Positions 63,555-64,000 of a stretch of DNA of 64,000 nt are shown here, one piece after another (positions within the stretch are counted from its first letter, which is position 1; each line of letters begins with the position of its first letter). The notes beneath the pieces were generated by a model that was not told the origin of the DNA, did not search any database, and was given only the letters and a program-made list of their open reading frames with translations. This DNA comes from Archivesica marissinica. Taxonomy: Eukaryota > Mollusca > Bivalvia > Venerida > Vesicomyidae. Where the stretch lies: positions 41,701,911 through 41,765,910 of the forward strand of contig CM026400.1 in assembly GCA_014843695.1 (NCBI GenBank), read 5' to 3'. A program made the position numbers and the translations under genes.

Positions 63555-63791
63555 TTATGGACTGTGGGGTTGTGTGAAAGAATACATTAATTCTGTGAGG
63601 TTTTTTGCATAGTTATTTATCCTTTGAACATTTCTCTGCCATGTCAGTTGCTGAATTACCGTTGTTCCATTGTTAACTATAATAGTGAATGTTGTTTGCA
63701 CTGTGATTGGTTTTGCAGCCCTTCGAATCACATCTGACTTCATCAGATCACGCAAATAACTACTACCTCTGTTATATTTCATTTTCCCCAT
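63555..63791 (-). CDS. Unrecognised short ORF near the window end
   Basis: 78 codons on the minus strand (MGKMKYNRGSSYLRDL ... NNGTTVIQQLTWQRN ...), with balanced, protein-like composition and more open codons in other frames up to the window end (ETRAFAHKQFAHECQP). It may be the 3' exon of a gene or a decayed repeat; no domain recognised. Confidence 0.25.
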   Translation of the reverse strand: MGKMKYNRGSSYLRDLMKSDVIRRAAKPITVQTTFTIIVNNGTTVIQQLTWQRNVQRINNYAKNLTELMYSFTQPHSP

Positions 63792-64000
63792 CTGCTCTTA
63801 TGCTCTTATGTTTGATTTAGTTGTACATACATGGGGGCCTCATGGGATATGTTTGTGCAGATAACAGGCATACTCTTTGTATGCAAAGATGGGTTGACAC
63901 TCATGGGCAAACTGCTTGTGGGCAAAGGCTCTAGTTTCAGATTGCATTTCAATGGTTCTGGTTTTATAGCCCATTCATTCTTAAATCACATTCCCTTATC

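Overview
This is a repeat-dense, intron-rich animal nuclear sequence. There are no bacterial operons, no intact tRNA or rRNA genes and no CRISPR. Exons have GT/AG borders, and there are four families of tRNA-headed SINEs, several non-LTR retrotransposons, Tc1/mariner DNA and many minisatellites. The repeat style (SINE families with long unique bodies, very high repeat polymorphism, an EGF-rich extracellular gene) suggests a mollusc, most likely a bivalve. That assignment is inference from repeat style and is not proven here.

Layout. At 0-4.8 kb there is one well-supported coding exon on the minus strand with an STI1-like segment (1334-1592), SINEs, and a complete 1.5-kb Tc1-type transposon with intact DD34E transposase and perfect 24-bp TIRs. 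The transposon ends exactly at a 1000-N assembly gap (3794-4793). At 4.8-24.8 kb lies a very large imperfect inverted repeat: the left arm (about 4797-11630) matches the right arm (about 16840-24780) in reverse complement around a 5.2-kb spacer. Every insertion (SINEs, a reverse-transcriptase fossil with a DNA transposon inside it, a LINE C-terminal fossil, a hairpin element) is present in both arms, one SINE with the same target-site duplication. A 36-bp satellite has about 5 units in the left arm and about 43 in the right.

At 25.6-46.5 kb one minus-strand gene dominates: at least 29 symmetric phase 1-1 exons encoding EGF-like domains. Twenty-seven of them are near-copies of one 41-residue calcium-binding EGF (DxNEC...NGGC...), one (44343-44456) is a different canonical EGF, and one (25615-25866) is a truncated EGF joined to a Ser/Thr-rich stretch. 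The array has clearly grown by tandem duplication: a roughly 1-kb higher-order unit that carries a hitch-hiking SINE (29.3-33.2 kb) and an exact 395-bp exon+intron unit repeated four times (41.5-42.9 kb). Broken exon remnants lie among the intact ones. Introns hold LINE 3' ends, one of which has produced a 16-copy, 48-bp minisatellite from its zinc-knuckle codons.

At 47-64 kb there is no recognisable host gene. This part holds a decayed full-domain non-LTR element (endonuclease + RT, 47.4-51.25 kb), tandem repeats, a multi-frameshift pseudogene with a PIN/FEN-nuclease-like C-terminus (54.4-57.15 kb), a CR1/jockey-like RT fossil (57.45-58.8 kb), a young 5'-truncated RTE-type insertion with a 554-residue uninterrupted RT ORF and a 12-bp target duplication (60.34-62.06 kb), and a candidate MITE (62.6-62.9 kb).

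The two most notable items are the EGF exon array, whose phase symmetry lets copy number change without breaking frame, and the giant inverted repeat, which is either real foldback/palindromic architecture or a haplotype mis-join beside the gap.
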